Assembly: GCF_007786445.1 (NCBI RefSeq)
Contig: NZ_VNJI01000004.1
Location: forward strand, 124,001-188,000
DNA length: 64,000 bases
Origin: Paenibacillus cremeus
GTDB lineage: Bacteria > Bacillota > Bacilli > Paenibacillales > NBRC-103111
Reading direction: 5' to 3'
The notes beneath the pieces were generated by a model. It was not told the DNA's origin, did not search any database, and saw only the letters and a program-made list of their open reading frames with translations. A program made the translations under genes and the position numbers. Shown piece by piece: positions 60,575-64,000 of this stretch (the first letter of the stretch is position 1; each line of letters opens with the position of its first letter).

Positions 60575-63500
60575 TTAAGGCGCAGTTGCCGTTACTGCTG
60601 TTGTTGTCTTGTTAGATACGGGTCCCGTAGACATGACCTTGTTATCGCCGGCTATTTCAACCTTAATATACTTGCCTACATCGGCGCTCTTCACCGTATA
60701 GGTCATGTCTGGAGTATACAGCGGATCAGCCATTCCTGGAGCATTATCATAGATCGGTGTCCAAGTGACTTGATCTACAGAAGAATACCATTTAATCGTG
60801 TTCACTCCGGCAGGAATCGCTGCACCGCCAGCATCCAAAGGCTGAGCTGTCAAGTTTTGGCCAACGGCAGGGATTCCGTTAATTCTCACAGAGCTCATAG
60901 TCTGTTTCGCTTTTGTAACATATACGTTGTAAACCGTAGGGTTTGTCCTGCCGGCTTCCGTTACAATAAGCTTGAAGCTTCCGTAGGTTGCTCCTGTCAC
61001 CGTTGGCAGGTCAATGCTATAATTCACGGCGAGGTTGGCGGCCACCGATGGATCTGCTGAGCCTGTCCCTGGTGTGACTGCTAAACCGTAGGTCACGCCG
61101 GTAACCGTAATGGTTTGCGTTGCATATTTCGTGATGTTGAAGGTTGTGGCTGCCGAAGCTTGGATGTTGACGATCCTTTCAGGTACTGCTTTTAAGTTTG
61201 TGAAGATCCCACCAGATGATACAGCGAGTCCTGGCAAATCATAGGCAACAGGTGTCAATGTCATCCTTTTCTCTGCTGGAATCCCGGTAACATTGGTCGT
61301 CATCGCACCGACAGCCCAAGGCTGAGCAACGACCGTGCCGTCACCATATTGAACTCCATCGCCGTTGACTATATTGTTCTTAGCCGTTAACGTAACGTTT
61401 TCAAACGCAATATTTTCCGCATAGTCGATGGTAGCTGGAGAGGCAAAAGGTGTATAGCCGTTCAGTATTCCATCTCTTGTACCACTGTTATATGCGTACA
61501 AGCCGCTTTCCAGTGTGCTGTTTCTAAAAATCAAATTTTTCACCGGAGATACCGGCTTGCCTGGCACAAACGTACCCACGATTTCGATTACAGGCCCGTA
61601 GGTAATATTTTTGGTAACGATATTTTCAAAAGAAAGCTTTTGCACCGTTGGCAGTACAGGTGCAGCGTCACCATCGCTATTCCCGCTATACCGGCTTACT
61701 CTGATCAATGCATCTACCTGTACTGCGTCTTTAGTATAAAGATCGCGAGATACAATGTTCTCAATGGCTCCGCCACGGCTTGGTGCGAATTTAATGTAAA
61801 CCGTTTCCCATTGCAGCCCTACTACATTAATTCCCTGGAACAATACATTACGTACGCCGCCTGACATTTCGCTGCCTACAACGAACGCGCCACGGCCACG
61901 GTCAACCATACTACTGGTGACTCGGATGTTTTCCGAAGGCTTGTTTCTCAAGTAGCCTTCCATGTTTTTACCGGATTTAATGGCTACGGCATCGTCATAG
62001 GTTCTGAAATAGATATTGAATATATTCATATTGGTTGAAGAATCAGGATCGATCCCGTCGCCATTGCTTACACCGGCCCATACTCCAGGAGAAGTTTCGT
62101 ACATGGAGGTGATGTTGGCATGGTTAAAGGTGACATGATCGCTAAAGACGATATGATTGGTCCAAGAAGCGCCGGATTCAAGAGTGACATCTTTGATGTA
62201 AAGATTCTGAACATTAAAGGCAATGATCAGCTTGCCTCTGGAACGGTTGTCTTGACCGGACAAGATTGGCAGTGGAGCAAGCGATGGCTTGGCAATGATT
62301 TTCTTCGCGAGCTCTCTCTCCGCTGCACCCAGCATTTTACCCGTAGCTCCAAGCAGATTTGTTCCATTGCTATCAATGCGGCCGGAACCGCTGATTGTAA
62401 TATCTTTGAGATTTTGTGTGCCGTAGGAATCTCTTTCTCCGATGTTAATCAAAGAAGCAAAGCAGTTCAGCTCCCAGCCTTCAAACATACTAGGAACGAT
62501 CGGATAATGTTTCATAAACTCGGCCACATCGGCATCGGTATAAGCGGCACTGGTGTTAGGAAGATAAGCCTCCAAAGCGCCGTCTACTTTTAACGTGACA
62601 CCGCTGTTGCGGATGAACAAAGCGCCGGTTACGAATGTGCCTTGTGGTACGTACACCACACTGTTATATGGGGCATCATCAAGCGCTTTTTGGATCGCCT
62701 GCGTGTTAAGCGTCGTACCGTCGCCTACAGCATTATAAGGAGCCTTGGTAATATCAAGGATCACGGTTGGAGCCGGTTTGGTGGTGACGGTAATCGGTGC
62801 ACTCTTAGGACCCAGATTGCCATTTTTATAAGCAGCCGCTACTTCGAAAGTATAGGTGGTGCTGGCAGTCAGACCTTCAGCGGTATACCCCATTTTGTCC
62901 GTGCGCGCAACTTCTACACCATCTTTGTAGACAACATATTTGTCTAACTGAGTAGTATACAGGTCAGATGATTTATCCCATAAAATCAAAGCGGACGTGT
63001 CTGTTTTTGCTTCCACTGGGGAGAAGATGACTTTAGGAGAAAGCTCAGTGGACACATATACAGTGGCCTTGCTGGAAACGCCGCCGGCTGCTGTTACTGT
63101 AATGGTGGCTACACCGTTTGCTACCGCTGTGATCAGGCCTGTTGCCGCATCCACTGTAGCCACACCGGGTGCGCTGGAGCTCCAGGTCAAGGCAGTGTTG
63201 TCAGCATAATTTGGAAGCGCCTTGGCGCCTAAATAATATTTTTCATTCGAGAACAGAGTGATGATGTCTTTATCAAGAGCTACACTGCTCACCGCTACAG
63301 AAGCATTGGTAACGGTAATGTCGCAAGTCGCTTGCTGCCCTTCAGCAGTGGTTACCGTAACTTTCGCCGTACCTGCTTGAGCGCCGGTTACTTGGTTGTT
63401 CACCAAGTTGATTACTTTGTTGTCTGATGTTGACCATTTAACCGCTTTGTTCGTATCGAGAGCGGGCGCGATGGCTGCCTCCAATGCAATCGTTTGACCT

Positions 63501-64000
63501 TTGGCAATGGTCAAGGTCTTGTTGTTTAAGGTGACGCCTGTAATCGCAACGGGAGCTCCCAGCTGCACATCATATTGTTTTACAGAAACACCATTTTGTG
63601 CAGTAACTACCAAAGTAGTTCCGGCTGGAATCATTTCAGAGGTCAGCTCAGCTCCTCTGGACATGAGCTTGTAGCTTTGTGCCGAAAAATCTGTCGCTTG
63701 AATCTGGCTCAATAATTCTTTTTTCAAGGTACCATAATGTACAGCCACAGCCTTATCACTAACGGACACTACGTTTGGTGCTGAAGCTTTTGCTGCAATA
63801 GCGGTGTTCGATGGAAGAGGCTGTTGGGATGACGATGAACCTGAACTTGAACCCGAACCTGAGCCTGAACCTGAATCCTGACTAGGAGTTGGAGTTGGAG
63901 TTGGAGTAGGTGTAGGTGTAGGTGTAGGTACGACAGATTTGTTGTTGTAGTTCATCGCTTTGGCAGCAAGTACAAATATTTCTGCGCGTGTAGTTAATTT
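60575..64000 (-). CDS. SLH- and Ig-domain polygalacturonase-like protein, GH28 (5' end beyond window)
   Basis: The frame is open to the window edge, so the N-terminus is missing; the first visible residues, LTTRAEIFVLAAKAMNY, are the end of an SLH domain. A (Thr-Pro)n and (Ser-Gly)n linker, a small beta domain, two Big_2 Ig domains, one Fn3 domain and a full GH28 helix follow, opening APYNAVGDGTTLNTQAIQKA. GH28 landmarks are NGDGIDPDSS, YDDAVAIKSG, GAFVVGSEMSGG and YIKFA, which supply the three catalytic aspartates, and resemble exo-polygalacturonases. A further beta domain ends the protein. Extracellular and wall-bound; probable substrate is a galacturonan or related polymer. Confidence 0.9.
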   Translation of the reverse strand, partial: KLTTRAEIFVLAAKAMNYNNKSVVPTPTPTPTPTPTPTPSQDSGSGSGSGSSSGSSSSQQPLPSNTAIAAKASAPNVVSVSDKAVAVHYGTLKKELLSQIQATDFSAQSYKLMSRGAELTSEMIPAGTTLVVTAQNGVSVKQYDVQLGAPVAITGVTLNNKTLTIAKGQTIALEAAIAPALDTNKAVKWSTSDNKVINLVNNQVTGAQAGTAKVTVTTAEGQQATCDITVTNASVAVSSVALDKDIITLFSNEKYYLGAKALPNYADNTALTWSSSAPGVATVDAATGLITAVANGVATITVTAAGGVSSKATVYVSTELSPKVIFSPVEAKTDTSALILWDKSSDLYTTQLDKYVVYKDGVEVARTDKMGYTAEGLTASTTYTFEVAAAYKNGNLGPKSAPITVTTKPAPTVILDITKAPYNAVGDGTTLNTQAIQKALDDAPYNSVVYVPQGTFVTGALFIRNSGVTLKVDGALEAYLPNTSAAYTDADVAEFMKHYPIVPSMFEGWELNCFASLINIGERDSYGTQNLKDITISGSGRIDSNGTNLLGATGKMLGAAERELAKKIIAKPSLAPLPILSGQDNRSRGKLIIAFNVQNLYIKDVTLESGASWTNHIVFSDHVTFNHANITSMYETSPGVWAGVSNGDGIDPDSSTNMNIFNIYFRTYDDAVAIKSGKNMEGYLRNKPSENIRVTSSMVDRGRGAFVVGSEMSGGVRNVLFQGINVVGLQWETVYIKFAPSRGGAIENIVSRDLYTKDAVQVDALIRVSRYSGNSDGDAAPVLPTVQKLSFENIVTKNITYGPVIEIVGTFVPGKPVSPVKNLIFRNSTLESGLYAYNSGTRDGILNGYTPFASPATIDYAENIAFENVTLTAKNNIVNGDGVQYGDGTVVAQPWAVGAMTTNVTGIPAEKRMTLTPVAYDLPGLAVSSGGIFTNLKAVPERIVNIQASAATTFNITKYATQTITVTGVTYGLAVTPGTGSADPSVAANLAVNYSIDLPTVTGATYGSFKLIVTEAGRTNPTVYNVYVTKAKQTMSSVRINGIPAVGQNLTAQPLDAGGAAIPAGVNTIKWYSSVDQVTWTPIYDNAPGMADPLYTPDMTYTVKSADVGKYIKVEIAGDNKVMSTGPVSNKTTTAVTATAP
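63838..63930 (-). repeat. Hexanucleotide tandem repeats encoding Thr-Pro and Ser-Gly linkers
   Basis: On the plus strand runs of GGAGTT/GGTGTA and of GAACCT-like hexamers encode (Thr-Pro)n and (Gly-Ser)n on the minus strand. Such repeats expand and contract in frame and act as flexible linkers between the SLH anchor and the catalytic domains. Confidence 0.85.

Noticed and set aside
63838-63930. Hexanucleotide repeats considered as a CRISPR-like or regulatory array
   Set aside because: They are short, without spacers, and encode a regular Thr-Pro and Ser-Gly linker in frame.
1-64000. tRNA, rRNA, CRISPR, transposase or phage genes
   Set aside because: None was recognised on either strand by reading; no systematic covariance or profile search could be run.

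Overview
The window looks like a carbohydrate-utilisation region from a Gram-positive Bacillota chromosome, most likely Paenibacillus or a close relative. This rests on Shine-Dalgarno sites of the AGGAGG type with frequent TTG and GTG starts, very large secreted proteins carrying S-layer homology (SLH) domains, LplA/LplB/YtcP-type ABC importers, membrane-bound AraC regulators of the YtdP/YesS kind, and a YesM/YesN two-component pair. Every convincing gene lies on the minus strand, so transcription runs from high to low coordinates.

Layout, from low to high coordinates. (1) 1-4.8 kb is a housekeeping-like block: a CynX/NimT-type MFS transporter, then an apparent operon of a broken NmrA/QOR2-like gene, an ASCH protein, an Old Yellow Enzyme and an atypical SDR, closed by a hairpin terminator. 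(2) 5.0-15.3 kb is an import and trimming operon: lipoprotein binding protein, intercistronic hairpin, two permeases, GH38 alpha-mannosidase, DapA-family lyase, second GH38. (3) 15.5-31.9 kb is one long operon: HpcH/HpaI aldolase, three tandem large paralogues resembling alpha-glucuronidases (GH67 N-terminal type) of no family I can name, a ribulokinase-type kinase disrupted by an internal deletion, L-fucose isomerase, and two secreted BNR beta-propeller proteins. (4) 32-38.4 kb holds a membrane AraC regulator, a YhcH/DUF386 protein and a second binding protein plus permeases; the first permease gene appears to start at ATT. (5) 38.5-45.9 kb holds an RraA-family protein, a Gfo/Idh/MocA oxidoreductase, a third binding protein, a second membrane AraC regulator and a Cys-type sulfatase. 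(6) 46-64 kb holds three giant surface proteins with right-handed beta-helix (GH28/pectinase-like), Ig, Fn3 and cadherin-like domains and SLH anchors, wrapped around a YesM/YesN-type kinase-regulator pair.

Proposed working model (inference): SLH-anchored beta-helix and BNR enzymes attack a fucose- and uronate-containing, possibly sulfated polymer outside the cell. Lipoprotein-dependent ABC importers take up oligomers. GH38 and GH67-like enzymes, which lack signal peptides, trim them in the cytoplasm, and the isomerase and pyruvate-type aldolases feed central metabolism. The kinase step in this locus is broken. Three promoters in the 50-60 kb region share a TCAAAC-N5-GTTAA element at exactly the same distance from the -10 box, which marks a likely YesN-type regulon. 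Several other promoters carry a different architecture, TTGGAT about 30 bp before an extended -10. Repeated TGAAACA/TGATACA half-sites, in some cases 21 or 27 bp apart, lie upstream of the importer, aldolase and sulfatase operons.
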